Positions 23,519 to 32,446 of a stretch of 45,815 nt of DNA are shown piece after piece (position 1 is the first letter of the stretch; every line of letters begins with the position of its first letter). This DNA is from DASPWW01 sp035461345 (GTDB taxonomy: Bacteria > Actinomycetota > Thermoleophilia > Solirubrobacterales > 70-9): contig DATHVJ010000210.1 of the NCBI GenBank assembly GCA_035461345.1, positions 1-45,815 on the forward strand, given 5' to 3'. The notes beneath the pieces are model-generated. The model had not been told where the DNA came from. It saw only the letters and a list, made by a program, of their open reading frames with translations, and searched no databases. A program made the translations under genes and the position numbers.

Positions 23519-24295
23519 CTACGGCTTCAGCTTGCGCCCCGTGCTGAACAGGTACTGCGACCACGCGACCACCGCGGCGGCGATCGCGGCGGTGACGGCG
23601 AACGACAGCCACACGCTGACGTCGCTGACGCCGAGGAATCCGTAGCGGACCGCGTTGACGACGTAGAACAGCGGGTTGGCGTGCGAGAGCTGCTCCCACG
23701 GGGACGGCAGGATCTCGACCGAGTAGAACACGCCGCCGACGAACGTCAGCGGCAGGATGACGATGTTGTTGATGAACGTGTGGTGGTCGAACGTCTCGGC
23801 GTAGATCCCGACGACGACCCCCAGCGCCCCGAACAGCGTCACGAGCAGCACGACGGCCGCCACCAGCGCGAGCGGGCGCTCGACCGGGGCGCCGGTCAGC
23901 GGGACGGCGAGCACCGCGAGCGCCAGCCCGATCAGGGTGGCGCGGAACGCGCCGCCCACAGTCAGGCCAAGGTTCATCTGCCACGGGCGCATCGGTGCCG
24001 CGAGCACGTCGTCGATGTAGCGGTCGCTGCGGGCCTGGAAGATCGAGCTCGAGTTGTTTGAGTACGCGGCCTGGGCCATCGCCATCGCGATCAGCCCGGG
24101 GACGATGAAGACCTCGTACTCGAACCCGGACACCTCGCGGATCCGGCTTCCCAGCGACAGGCCGAAGACGAGGATGAAGAGGATCGACGACACCACCGGG
24201 GCGAGCATCGTCTGCGTCCACAGCTTCGACACACGCAGGCACTCGCGCGCCGACAGCCACAGCAGGCCGCGCCACGGCTCCGGCCGCGTGCTCAC
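23519..24295 (-). CDS. ABC-2 type permease (DrrB-like)
   Basis: A 258-aa integral membrane subunit of an ABC-2 exporter. Six hydrophobic stretches are visible, with the typical MLAPVVSSILFILVFG near the N-terminus, FIVPGLIAMAMAQAAYSNNSSSIFQARSD, and a LPLTFVGGVFYSVEILP segment ahead of the last helices, as in daunorubicin-type DrrB proteins. The GTG start overlaps the ATPase stop (GTGA at 24292-24295), so the two are translationally coupled. Substrate unknown. Confidence 0.88.
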   Translation of the reverse strand: MSTRPEPWRGLLWLSARECLRVSKLWTQTMLAPVVSSILFILVFGLSLGSRIREVSGFEYEVFIVPGLIAMAMAQAAYSNNSSSIFQARSDRYIDDVLAAPMRPWQMNLGLTVGGAFRATLIGLALAVLAVPLTGAPVERPLALVAAVVLLVTLFGALGVVVGIYAETFDHHTFINNIVILPLTFVGGVFYSVEILPSPWEQLSHANPLFYVVNAVRYGFLGVSDVSVWLSFAVTAAIAAAVVAWSQYLFSTGRKLKP

Positions 24296-25011
24296 GCCAC
24301 CGCCTTCAGGTACACGTCCTCCAGCGTCCGGGCGCCGAACTGGCGCTTCAGCCCCTCGGGAGTGCTGCGGGCGACGATTCCGCCGCCAGAGATCAGCGCG
24401 ATGTCCTCGCACAGAGCCTCCGCCTCCTCGAGGTAGTGCGTCGTGAGCAGGATCGTGGCGCCGCGGCTGTGCAGCCTGCGGATGTAGCGCCACAGTTCCC
24501 GGCGCAGCTCGATGTCGACTCCGGCCGTCGGCTCGTCGAGGATCACCAGGCGCGGCTCGTGCAGCAGCGCCCGGGCAAGCAGCAGCCTGCGCCGCATCCC
24601 GCCCGACAGCTTCGGGGCCCGCACGTCGGCCTTCGCCCGCAGGTCGAAGACGTCGATCATCTCCTCGGCGCGCTCCGCCGAGCGCCGTCGCGTCAGTCCG
24701 TAGTAGCCGCCGTGGTAGAGCAGCGCCTCGCGCACGCTGAGGAAGCGATCGAGGTTCGGGTCCTGCTCGGCGAGCCCGACGCTGCGCCGCGCCTCGAGGC
24801 TGGACGCGGGGCGGCCGAAGACGAGGATCTCGCCGTCAGTGACGCGGATCAGGTTGCAGATCGCGTTGATCAGCGTCGTCTTCCCGGCCCCGTTGGGCCC
24901 CAGCAGGCCGAAGAACTCGCCCGCGGGGACGTCGAGGTCGAGGCCTTCGAGCGCAAGCGTGCCGTCGTCGTAACGCTTGGTCAGGCCCTTGATCGACAGC
25001 GCGTAGCCCAC
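24292..25011 (-). CDS. ABC transporter ATPase (DrrA-like)
   Basis: A 239-aa nucleotide-binding subunit: Walker A GPNGAGKTT, signature LSGGMRRRLLLARAL, Walker B LVILDEPTAGVD and switch His in LLTTHYLEEAE. The LSGGMRRR form and ABC-2 partner place it with drug, lipid or polysaccharide exporters of the DrrA type. Start at GTG 25011, beside a GGTGG stretch. First gene of the ABC-permease-VOC operon. Confidence 0.92.
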   Translation of the reverse strand: MGYALSIKGLTKRYDDGTLALEGLDLDVPAGEFFGLLGPNGAGKTTLINAICNLIRVTDGEILVFGRPASSLEARRSVGLAEQDPNLDRFLSVREALLYHGGYYGLTRRRSAERAEEMIDVFDLRAKADVRAPKLSGGMRRRLLLARALLHEPRLVILDEPTAGVDIELRRELWRYIRRLHSRGATILLTTHYLEEAEALCEDIALISGGGIVARSTPEGLKRQFGARTLEDVYLKAVA

Positions 25012-25033
25012 CCACCATTAGGTAGCAGGCGGC

Positions 25034-25060
25034 GGCGGGAGGCGTCGATCACCTCCCGCC
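25034..25060 (-). terminator. hairpin between nei2 and the ABC operon
   Basis: GGCGGGAGG (25034-25042) pairs with CCTCCCGCC (25052-25060) around a 9-base loop, in the 145-bp gap after the nei2 stop. There is no T-tract after it, so it is a weak terminator candidate. Nothing else was recognised in this gap. Confidence 0.35.
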
Positions 25061-25156
25061 CGCTGTGCGCCAGCTCAGTCAACGAGCAGCAGGCCGGCAC
25101 GGGCGTCAGCTTCGAGCGCGATCGCGTGGTGGTCGCGCGCCGCCGGTGCTACGTCG

Positions 25157-25921
25157 TCACTTCTGGCAGCCCCGGCACCAGTACGTCGTCCGCGCGGCAT
25201 CCCCCTGGCCCGAGGAGCGAATCGTCGAGCCGCATCGGAGGCACGGCTGCCGCGCGCGACGGTAGACCCGCCGCGCGCGGCGGCGACCCTCGAGCCCGTC
25301 GCGCATCAGGGCGCGGGCGTCGGCGCACACGCGGCTGAGCTCGTCCGCTCCGATCTCCCCCAGCCGACGCCACGGGCTGATCCCGGCCGCGAAGCACGCT
25401 TCGCTCTTGTAGACGTTGCCGACCCCTGCGATCAGTCGCTGGTCGAGGAGCGCGTCGCCGAGCTCACGGCTTGCCTCGCCGCCGCGCAGCGCGCGCTCGC
25501 CAAGCTGCGGCGTGAAGTCGGGCGCCAGCACGTCGAGGCCGAGCGCCCTCAGCACGGGGTCCCGGCGGACGCGCGCCTCGTCCACCAGCGCGAGCCGAGG
25601 ACCGCCGAACTGGACTGCGTCGGCGCTCGAGGTCGAGAGGACGAGCCACGCCGAGCGACGCGGTCGGCGCCAACGCACCCCACGTGGATACACGTGCCAC
25701 GCGCCGCTCATCCCGAGGTGGCTGTGGACGACCGCGTCGCGGCCGAAGCGCAACAGAAGGTGCTTTCCGCGCGCCTCCACCCGCTCCAGCGTCCGCCCCT
25801 CGAGGCGGGCGACGTCCACACGGGCGCGGGGATCCGGCGAACCGACAGCGGTCAGCGGGACATCGCGCAGCGCGGCGTCGAGCCGGCGGGCCGTGCGGTG
25901 GACGACGTCGCCCTCCGCCAT
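25157..25921 (-). CDS. nei2: Fpg/Nei family DNA glycosylase (Nei2-like) with Ala in place of Pro2
   Basis: A 254-aa base-excision repair glycosylase. The helix-two-turn-helix LLDQRLIAGVGNVYKSEACF and a C-terminal C2C2 zinc finger (CLRCGSTIRSS...YWCRGCQK) are intact, as is the DNA-contact lysine in ARGKHLLL. The N-terminus reads M-A-E-G-D where the family has M-P-E-G-D: the catalytic Pro2 is Ala (codon GCG), while Glu3 is kept. It starts five bases after the lhr stop; lhr-nei adjacency is also known in mycobacteria (Rv3296-Rv3297), supporting the Nei2 call. Activity with Ala2 is uncertain. Confidence 0.87.
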   Translation of the reverse strand: MAEGDVVHRTARRLDAALRDVPLTAVGSPDPRARVDVARLEGRTLERVEARGKHLLLRFGRDAVVHSHLGMSGAWHVYPRGVRWRRPRRSAWLVLSTSSADAVQFGGPRLALVDEARVRRDPVLRALGLDVLAPDFTPQLGERALRGGEASRELGDALLDQRLIAGVGNVYKSEACFAAGISPWRRLGEIGADELSRVCADARALMRDGLEGRRRARRVYRRARQPCLRCGSTIRSSGQGDAARTTYWCRGCQK

Positions 25922-25926
25922 CGGGC

Positions 25927-28900
25927 TCAGGCCGAGGCGACCAGCCTGCGCGGCTGGCGCGAGAAGCCGGCGTCGATCAGCGTCGGCTCGAGGCCCGAGC
26001 CGATCACGGGCTCGCCGTCGACGCGCTCGATCGCGAGCCTCGGGAGCACCCCCTCCCCGGCGGCCGCCGCGAGAGCGCCAAGCGCGTCGCCGAGCGCTCC
26101 CTCGTCGAGCTCGGCGAGGCGAAGCACGCCGCGGCCTCCGCGCTCGACGTAGATCAGCGGCTCGCCGTCGCGCAGCAGCACGTAGGCACCCGGCGAGCGG
26201 CTGGGACGGCGGCCGCCTGCTCGCTTAGGCCACGCCAGCGAGGCGCCGAAGGGATTCGCCGGGTCGGTCGCCGCCAGCACCAGGTACTCGCCTTCGGCGC
26301 GCGGCAGCGAGCGCAGTCGCTCGACGGCACCCGGGATCGCGAATTGGGCGCCGCCGAGGCCCTCGACGAAGTACCCGCGCCGCGCGGCGCCGAGGATCTC
26401 GAGGTTGGAGAGCTCGCCGTACAGGGCCGTGAACCCGCCGGGGACCCCTTCCGCGACGACCGTCTCGCGGGTCACGATCCCGTACCGCTCCAGCATCAGC
26501 TCGGCCTGGGCGCGCTGACGCGGGCCGACCCCGGGCGCGTCGTCGAACAGCGGCGCCGTCAGCGACCACCGCCCCTGAACAGCCTGGCCGGCGGCCGCGC
26601 GTCGGCCCGCGAACCGCCGGGCGCGGGCGCGGTCGGCCCGCTGCACCGCGCTCAGCCGCCGCGCGCGCAGCGGCGCGAACGCGTCGTTGGTCGCCTCTCC
26701 CGCCCACGCCAGGTCCCACAGCGCGGCGTGCAGCTCCTCGGCCTCGACGTCCAGCTCCGAGACGAGGTCGATCCAGAAGCACGGCCGCGCCGCCAGCAGC
26801 TCGCGGATCGCGTCGTGGACCTCTCCCTGCGGCGAGTCGAGCTTCGCGTTCGCGGGCGGCGGGCCGGCGAGCCGCACGTCCTCGCGGAAGTACAGGGCGA
26901 CGCGCCCGCCGGTCCGTCCAAGCGCGCCCGCGCCGATCCATACCACCTCCCCGCCGGTGCACAGCTCGTCGAGCCACGACGCCGAGTACGCGCCGACGCG
27001 CCGCGGGAGCACGTCGCGCTCCCACACCTCGGGCGTCAGCGCCACTCCCTGAAGCGGCACCAGCGCCTCGCGCAGCCGATCCGGTCCCGCCCCGCCGGGC
27101 CGATGCGCGTCGATGTTCTGCCAGCTGGGCACGAAGCGAGCCAGCTCGCGTTGGTCTGCCGCCTCGACCTCGCGCCGCAGGTGGGCGAGGCTGGCGCGGC
27201 GCAGCCGCCGCAGCACGTCGGGATCGCACCACTCGCGCTCGCTCCCGCCCGGTAGCAGCTCGCCCCGGACCAGCTCGTTGGCGCCCTCGAGCTCGCGCAG
27301 CGCCGGGCCGGGGTCGACTCCGTAGCGCGCCGCCGGCTGCGACGTGGGGAACGGGCCGTGGGAGCGCGCGTAGCGCCGCAGCAGCGCGGGCATCGCGTCG
27401 GGCACGGGCTCGAGGAACGAGTCGGGAAGGCCGCCCGGCTGGGGAACCCCGAGCGCGTCGCGGTACAGGCCCGCGTCCTCGGCCGCGATCCACCGATCCT
27501 CGCCCCTGACGCGCACTCGTGCCGCCCGGCGCTCGCCCTCCAGCTTCGCCAGCATCGACGGCGCCGAGTAGCCCTCCGCGACGCGCTCGTCGCACTCGGC
27601 CTCGGTCAAGTCGCCAACCCGGCGCAGCACCTGGTGCAGGGCGTCGCGGTCGCGCGCCCGCGCTTGCTCGGCGCGGTGCTGGAGCGAGTCCTCGACCTCC
27701 CGCAGCGCCTCGGGGTCGATCAGGTCGCGGAGCTCGTCCTGGCCGAGCAGCTCCCGCAGCAGGTCGCGGTCGAGCGCCAGCGCGGCCGCCCGGCGCTCCG
27801 CGTTCGGCGTGTCGCCCTCGTACATGTAGGTGGCGACGTAGTCGAACAGCAGCGATGACGCGAACGGGGACGCCGTCGGCGTCTCGACCTCGACGAGGGT
27901 GATCCGGCGCGAAGCGAGGTCGCGCAGGAGGCGATCGAGCGCCGGCAGGTCGAGCACGTCGCGCAGGCACTCGCGGTAGGTCTCGAGCACGAGCGGGAAG
28001 CGCGGGAAGTCGCGGGCGACCTCGAGCAGGCTCTGGGACTTGAGCCGCTGCTGCCACAGCGGCGTCCGCTTGCCGGGATAGGCGCGCGGGATCAGCAGCG
28101 CCCTGGCGGCGTTCTCGCGAAAGCGGGCGCCGAACAGCGCCGAGCCGGAGAGCTCGCGCACGACGAGGTCCTCGAGCTCGTCGGCCTCGATCAGGACCAG
28201 GTCCGCCGGCGGCGGCTGGTCGGCGTCGGGGAGGTGGATCACGATCCCGTCGTCGGACCAGATCGCGTCGGCCTCGAGCTCGTGCTCGTCGCGGATCCGG
28301 GCTGCGAGCGCAAGCCCCCACGCCGCGTGGACGCGGCCGCCCCACGGCGACAGCACGCACAGGCGCCAGTCGCCGATCTCGTCGCGGAACCGCTCGACGA
28401 CGATCGTCTCGTCCGAGGGCACGACGCGGGTCGCCGCCTGCTGCTCGCGCAGGTAGGCGACGAGGTTGGCGGCCGCGCGGCGATCGAGGTCGTACTGCTT
28501 CGCCAGCTCGACGGGCTTCGCCGACACGGCCTCGCGGGCGAAGGCCCCGATCGCGCGCCCGAGCTCGGCCGGGCGGCCGACCCCGTCGCCGCGCCAGAAG
28601 GGCACCGCGCCGGGCGTGCCCGGCGCCGGCGTCACGATCACGCGGTCGCGCGTGATCTCCTCGATCCGCCACGTCGTCGCGCCGAGCAGGAAGGTCTGGC
28701 CGGGGCGCGCCTCGTACACCATCTCCTCGTCGAGCTCTCCCACCCGGCGCCCGTCCGGCAGGTGCACGCCGTACAGGCCGCGGTCGGGGATCGTGCCCGC
28801 GTTCGTGACCGCCAGCTGGCGGGCGCCCTTGCGCCCGCGGAGGGTGGCCTGGGCCCTGTTCCATGCCAGCCGCGGGCGCAGCTCGGCAAAGCGGTCGGAC

Positions 28901-30411
28901 GGGTAGCGCCCGTCGAGCATGTCGAGCACGTTCTCGAGCTGCTCGCGCGACAGCTCGGAGAACGGCTCCGCGGCAGTCACCAGCCGCTCGACCTCGTCGA
29001 CGTCCCATTCGTCGGTCGCAGCCATCGAGACGAGGTGCTGGGCGAGGACGTCGAGCGGGTTGCGGGGGATCACCGTCTCCTCGATCTCGCCGCCTCGCAT
29101 CCGCTTGGTGACCACGGCGCACTCGAGCAGGTCGGCGCGAAACTTGGGGAAGATCCTCCCCACGGAGACCTCGCCGAGCCCGTGCCCCGCGCGCCCGATT
29201 CGCTGCAGCCCGCGCGTGACGGACTTCGGGGACTCGACCTGGATCACGAGGTCAACCGCCCCCATGTCGATCCCCAGCTCGAGCGACGAGGTCGCGACGA
29301 TGCACGGGAGCTGGCCGGACTTCAGCAGCTCCTCGACGATCGTTCGCTCCTCGTGAGCGAGCGACCCGTGATGGGCGCGCGCGATCTCAACGGTGGGCTC
29401 CTCGGAAGCCGGCCCATGCCCGCCGTGCTCGGTCGGCGGCAGCTCGACCGTTTCCTCTTCGTCCGCGAGCTCGTTGAGGCGCTTGGCGAGCCGCTCGGCT
29501 CCGCGGCGGCTGTTGACGAAGATGATCGTCGACGTGTGCTCGCGGACGAGCTTCAGCAGCTCGGGGTAGATCGCGGGCCAGATCGAGCGCGGGCTCGCCG
29601 TTTCCTCGAGGGCGTCGGCCGGGGGGGCGATGCCCGAGTCGCCGCCGTCGCGGCGCTTCTCGATCGACGCGTCCGGCTCGGTCATGTCCTCGACCGGAAC
29701 GCGGATCTCGAGGTCGAGCTCCTTGCTGCGACCCGCGTCGACGATCTCGCACTCGCGGCGCGGGCCGACCAGGAAGCGGCCGATCGTCTCCAGCGGCCGC
29801 TGGGTTGCGGATAGACCGATGCGCTGAACAGATCCCCCGTCGTTCCGGTTCACCAGCTCCTCGAGCCGTTCTAGGGTCAGGGCCAGGTGCGCGCCGCGCT
29901 TCGACTGCGCCACGGCATGGATCTCGTCGACGATCACCGCCTCGACCCCGGTGAGGATCTCGCGCGCCTGCGAGGTCAGCATCAGGTACAGCGACTCGGG
30001 GGTCGTGATCAGGATGTCGGGAGGCTTGCGGCGCATCGCCTGGCGCTCGCGCTGCGGCGTGTCGCCGGTGCGCAGCCCGACCTTGATCTCGGCGCCGATC
30101 CCGCGGAGCGGCGCCCGCAGGTTGCGCTCGATGTCGTACGACAGCGCCTTCAGCGGCGACACGTAGACGACCCGCACCCCCTGGCCCAGCCGCTCCGGCT
30201 CGGTCGCCAGCCGATCGATCCCCCACAGGAACGCGGCGAGCGTCTTGCCGGAGCCGGTGGGCGCGCAGATCAGCGTGCTGGCGCCCGACGCGATCGCCGG
30301 CCAGCCCTGCTCCTGAGCGGGCGTGGCGGCCTCGAACGAGGCCTCGAACCAGGCCCTGACCTCGTCGCTGAACGGCGACATCGGGGCGGGTTTCGCAGTC
30401 GTGGATCCCAC
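25927..30411 (-). CDS. lhr: large helicase-related protein Lhr
   Basis: A superfamily 2 DNA helicase of about 1,494 aa, close to mycobacterial Lhr (about 1,500 aa). The N-terminal core has Walker A APTGSGKT (50-57), VDEIHAV (161-167), GLSATQRP and RIGRAGHG, then the winged-helix Lhr-core and the long C-terminal domain linked in E. coli Lhr to uracil-DNA glycosylase activity. Family role: ATP-dependent 3'-5' translocase/helicase in DNA repair. The start is uncertain: GTG 30411 is chosen because the extra ten residues match mycobacterial Lhr length; ATG 30381 is the alternative and neither has a Shine-Dalgarno. Confidence 0.93.
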   Translation of the reverse strand: MGSTTAKPAPMSPFSDEVRAWFEASFEAATPAQEQGWPAIASGASTLICAPTGSGKTLAAFLWGIDRLATEPERLGQGVRVVYVSPLKALSYDIERNLRAPLRGIGAEIKVGLRTGDTPQRERQAMRRKPPDILITTPESLYLMLTSQAREILTGVEAVIVDEIHAVAQSKRGAHLALTLERLEELVNRNDGGSVQRIGLSATQRPLETIGRFLVGPRRECEIVDAGRSKELDLEIRVPVEDMTEPDASIEKRRDGGDSGIAPPADALEETASPRSIWPAIYPELLKLVREHTSTIIFVNSRRGAERLAKRLNELADEEETVELPPTEHGGHGPASEEPTVEIARAHHGSLAHEERTIVEELLKSGQLPCIVATSSLELGIDMGAVDLVIQVESPKSVTRGLQRIGRAGHGLGEVSVGRIFPKFRADLLECAVVTKRMRGGEIEETVIPRNPLDVLAQHLVSMAATDEWDVDEVERLVTAAEPFSELSREQLENVLDMLDGRYPSDRFAELRPRLAWNRAQATLRGRKGARQLAVTNAGTIPDRGLYGVHLPDGRRVGELDEEMVYEARPGQTFLLGATTWRIEEITRDRVIVTPAPGTPGAVPFWRGDGVGRPAELGRAIGAFAREAVSAKPVELAKQYDLDRRAAANLVAYLREQQAATRVVPSDETIVVERFRDEIGDWRLCVLSPWGGRVHAAWGLALAARIRDEHELEADAIWSDDGIVIHLPDADQPPPADLVLIEADELEDLVVRELSGSALFGARFRENAARALLIPRAYPGKRTPLWQQRLKSQSLLEVARDFPRFPLVLETYRECLRDVLDLPALDRLLRDLASRRITLVEVETPTASPFASSLLFDYVATYMYEGDTPNAERRAAALALDRDLLRELLGQDELRDLIDPEALREVEDSLQHRAEQARARDRDALHQVLRRVGDLTEAECDERVAEGYSAPSMLAKLEGERRAARVRVRGEDRWIAAEDAGLYRDALGVPQPGGLPDSFLEPVPDAMPALLRRYARSHGPFPTSQPAARYGVDPGPALRELEGANELVRGELLPGGSEREWCDPDVLRRLRRASLAHLRREVEAADQRELARFVPSWQNIDAHRPGGAGPDRLREALVPLQGVALTPEVWERDVLPRRVGAYSASWLDELCTGGEVVWIGAGALGRTGGRVALYFREDVRLAGPPPANAKLDSPQGEVHDAIRELLAARPCFWIDLVSELDVEAEELHAALWDLAWAGEATNDAFAPLRARRLSAVQRADRARARRFAGRRAAAGQAVQGRWSLTAPLFDDAPGVGPRQRAQAELMLERYGIVTRETVVAEGVPGGFTALYGELSNLEILGAARRGYFVEGLGGAQFAIPGAVERLRSLPRAEGEYLVLAATDPANPFGASLAWPKRAGGRRPSRSPGAYVLLRDGEPLIYVERGGRGVLRLAELDEGALGDALGALAAAAGEGVLPRLAIERVDGEPVIGSGLEPTLIDAGFSRQPRRLVASA

Positions 30412-30427
30412 GGTGGCCAACCCATTG

Positions 30428-30433
30428 ATGTTA
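30428..30433 (-). promoter_or_regulatory. possible lhr -10 box (TAACAT)
   Basis: Minus-strand TAACAT lies 16 bases before the GTG at 30411 and 7 before an in-frame TTG at 30420. It is the only AT-rich patch in the lhr-glycosyltransferase spacer. Confidence 0.35.
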
Positions 30434-30469
30434 CGCCTCGGCCGGACGCCTGCGATGCTGTCGCGGCTC

Positions 30470-31579
30470 ATGCGCATCCTGTACGGGGTCAACGGAGAGG
30501 GAATGGGGCACGCGACGCGGTCCGAGGTAGTGATCGGCTCGCTGCTCGGCTCCAACGACGTCCGCGTCGTCGCCTCCGGGGCCGCCTATCGCCACCTGCG
30601 CGGGCGGCTCCCGCGGGTCGACGAGATCTTCGGTCCCACATTCGCGATGGAGGAGGGCGAGATCCGACGCTGGGCGACGGTGCGCCAGAACGTCCAGCAC
30701 GCGTTTGGGGAGCTGCCCGACACCGTCAAGCGGTGGGTTCGCGAGGTCGATCAGTGGAAGCCCGACGCGGTGATCAGCGACTTCGAGCCGCTCGCCGGCG
30801 TCTACGCGCGGTCCACGCGCACGCCGTTGATCGCGGTCGACAACATCAACATGCTCGATCGCTGCAGGCACGACGCGGAGATCATCGGCGCGCAGCGTCA
30901 GGACTACCTGCTCGCGCGCGCCGTCGCCCATTCGATGGTGCCCGGCGCCGTCGAGTACATCATCACGACCTTCTTCGAGCCACCGCTGGCGCGCGGGGGC
31001 ACGACGCTGGTGCCGCCGATCATCAGGCCCGAGATCGTCGCGGCGCGCAGCGAGCGCGGCGAGCATCTGGTCGTGTATTCGAGCGGCGACCCGAAGCTGC
31101 TCGACGCGCTGCACGCCGTCGGGGTGCCGGCTCGCGTGTACGGCATGCGGGGCGGCCCCGAGGAGGTCGTGGTCGACGGATGCGTCGAGCTTCGCCCGCG
31201 CTCCAGCGAAGATTTCGTCGAGTCGCTTCGAACGGCACGCGGAGTGATCGCGGGGGGCGGGTTCTCGCTGCTGAGCGAGGCGATCTACCTCGGCAAGCCG
31301 ATCCTCGCCGTCCCGCTGCACGGCCAGTTCGAGCAGCGCATGAACGCCCGCTACGTGCAGCGGCTGGGGTACGGGCTGTGCGCGGACGAGGTCGATCCCG
31401 AGGTGCTGCGGGAGTTCGTTCAGCGGCTGCCCGAGTTCGAGGCGGCGCTCGAGGGCTACGAACAGGACGGCAACGCGCGCACGCTGGCCGCGATCTCGGA
31501 GCGCGCGACCGAGGCGGCGGCGGCAGGGGCGCGCGAGCTTCGCCGGGCGCGATGGGCGGCGCGGAGGGTGGCCCGATGA
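30470..31579 (+). CDS. GT-B fold glycosyltransferase (MurG/UGT-like)
   Basis: A 369-aa glycosyltransferase of the GT-B fold, similar to archaeal/bacterial 'RILYGV.GEGMGHATR' proteins. The N-terminal acceptor domain starts RILYGVNGEGMGHATRS, and the C-terminal donor domain has GGGFSLLSEAIYLGKPILAVPLHGQFEQ, the nucleotide-sugar motif shared with MurG and UDP-glycosyltransferases. Donor and acceptor unknown. ATG 30470 is chosen because it directly precedes the conserved N-terminus; ATG 30455 would add five residues. The stop overlaps the deacetylase start (ATGA), so the two probably act in one surface-glycan or glycolipid pathway. Confidence 0.84.
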   Translation: MRILYGVNGEGMGHATRSEVVIGSLLGSNDVRVVASGAAYRHLRGRLPRVDEIFGPTFAMEEGEIRRWATVRQNVQHAFGELPDTVKRWVREVDQWKPDAVISDFEPLAGVYARSTRTPLIAVDNINMLDRCRHDAEIIGAQRQDYLLARAVAHSMVPGAVEYIITTFFEPPLARGGTTLVPPIIRPEIVAARSERGEHLVVYSSGDPKLLDALHAVGVPARVYGMRGGPEEVVVDGCVELRPRSSEDFVESLRTARGVIAGGGFSLLSEAIYLGKPILAVPLHGQFEQRMNARYVQRLGYGLCADEVDPEVLREFVQRLPEFEAALEGYEQDGNARTLAAISERATEAAAAGARELRRARWAARRVAR

Positions 31580-32313
31580 GCTCCACAACGCGACGCGCAT
31601 TCGCCGCCGCGGCGGCGGGCGGGGCCGCGTTCGCCTGGTACCACGGCCAGATCCCGACGTCGCAGGTGTACGGCCGCACGATCTGCCGCGAGCCGGGCGC
31701 CGGCCGGATGATCGCGTTGACGTACGACGACGGCCCCAACCCGAGCGAGACCCCCCGGCTGATGGAGGTGCTCAAGCGCCACGGAGCAAAGGCGACGTTC
31801 CTGCTCATCGGGCGCTGGGCGGAGCGCGAGCCGGGGCTGATCCGCGAGCTGTCCGCGGCGGGACACGCGATCGGCAATCACACCTACACCCACCCGACGA
31901 TGCCGCTGCGCACGATGCGGCAGCTGCGCGAGGAGCTGCGCCGCTGCACGGACGCGATCGAGGCCGCCGGTGTCGAGCTTTCGCGCGTCGACGGCCGGGC
32001 GCTGATGCGGCCCCCGTACGGACGGCGCCGGCCCGCGACGCTACGGGTGCTGCGCGAAGAGGGGTACGTCCCGCTGCTGTGGTCGATCACGTGCTACGAC
32101 TGGCGCCGTACCGCGACCCCGCGCAAGCTCGTCCGCCGCGCGACCCGCGCCGGCGACGGCGACATCGTGCTGCTCCACGACGGCTCGCACGAGGACCCCG
32201 CGCACGACCGCAGCGCGTCGATCGACGCCACCGACGAGGTGCTGGGGCGGTTTTCGGCCGAGGGCTACCGCTTCCTGACGGTCCCCGAGCTGGTCGCGGC
32301 GGCGCGCGGGTGA
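31576..32313 (+). CDS. polysaccharide deacetylase (NodB/CE4), probably Tat-exported
   Basis: A 245-aa CE4 hydrolase that removes N-acetyl groups from amino-sugar polymers. The NodB motifs are TYDDGPNPS (catalytic Asp and metal Asp), HTYTHP (metal His pair), MRPPYGRRR and LLHDGS. Residues 1-25 contain T-R-R-A-F followed by an Ala-rich hydrophobic run, a plausible twin-arginine signal, so it would act outside the membrane. GGAGGGTGG before the ATG is a good ribosome site. Coupled by ATGA to the preceding glycosyltransferase. Confidence 0.9.
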   Translation: MSSTTRRAFAAAAAGGAAFAWYHGQIPTSQVYGRTICREPGAGRMIALTYDDGPNPSETPRLMEVLKRHGAKATFLLIGRWAEREPGLIRELSAAGHAIGNHTYTHPTMPLRTMRQLREELRRCTDAIEAAGVELSRVDGRALMRPPYGRRRPATLRVLREEGYVPLLWSITCYDWRRTATPRKLVRRATRAGDGDIVLLHDGSHEDPAHDRSASIDATDEVLGRFSAEGYRFLTVPELVAAARG

Positions 32314-32358
32314 GCGCCGGGCTTCAGCCGCCGCGCCACCCGGAGCACGTCCCCAAGC

Positions 32359-32408
32359 GTCGGTTGAAGCCTGACAGGGTCCATAGGCCCGATAAGGCTT
32401 CAAACGAC
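32359..32408. other. long symmetrical hairpin between convergent genes
   Basis: GTCG (32359-32362) and TTGAAGCC (32364-32371) pair with GGCTTCAA (32396-32403) and CGAC (32405-32408), with a single G/A mismatch. Inside is a symmetric 5x5 internal loop, then a 5-bp stem GGGTC/GGCCC with a CATA tetraloop. No T-tract follows on either strand. It lies in the 133-bp gap between the deacetylase and rmlC; the rest of that gap shows nothing recognisable. Confidence 0.6.
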
Positions 32409-32446
32409 CGATCTCGGCCCCCCTTATTGCCGGTCCAGCGCGGTCG

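Noticed and set aside
26225..29122. 965-codon minus-strand frame inside lhr
   Set aside because: Same strand but different frame; Arg/Pro/Ala-rich low-complexity translation with no motifs, while the lhr frame is fully conserved.
28234..29814. 526-codon plus-strand frame opposite lhr
   Set aside because: Antisense shadow without domains.
29887..31575. Long upstream extension of the polysaccharide deacetylase frame
   Set aside because: It covers lhr antisense and the glycosyltransferase out of frame; the true start is the ATG overlapping the glycosyltransferase stop, which directly precedes a Tat-like signal.
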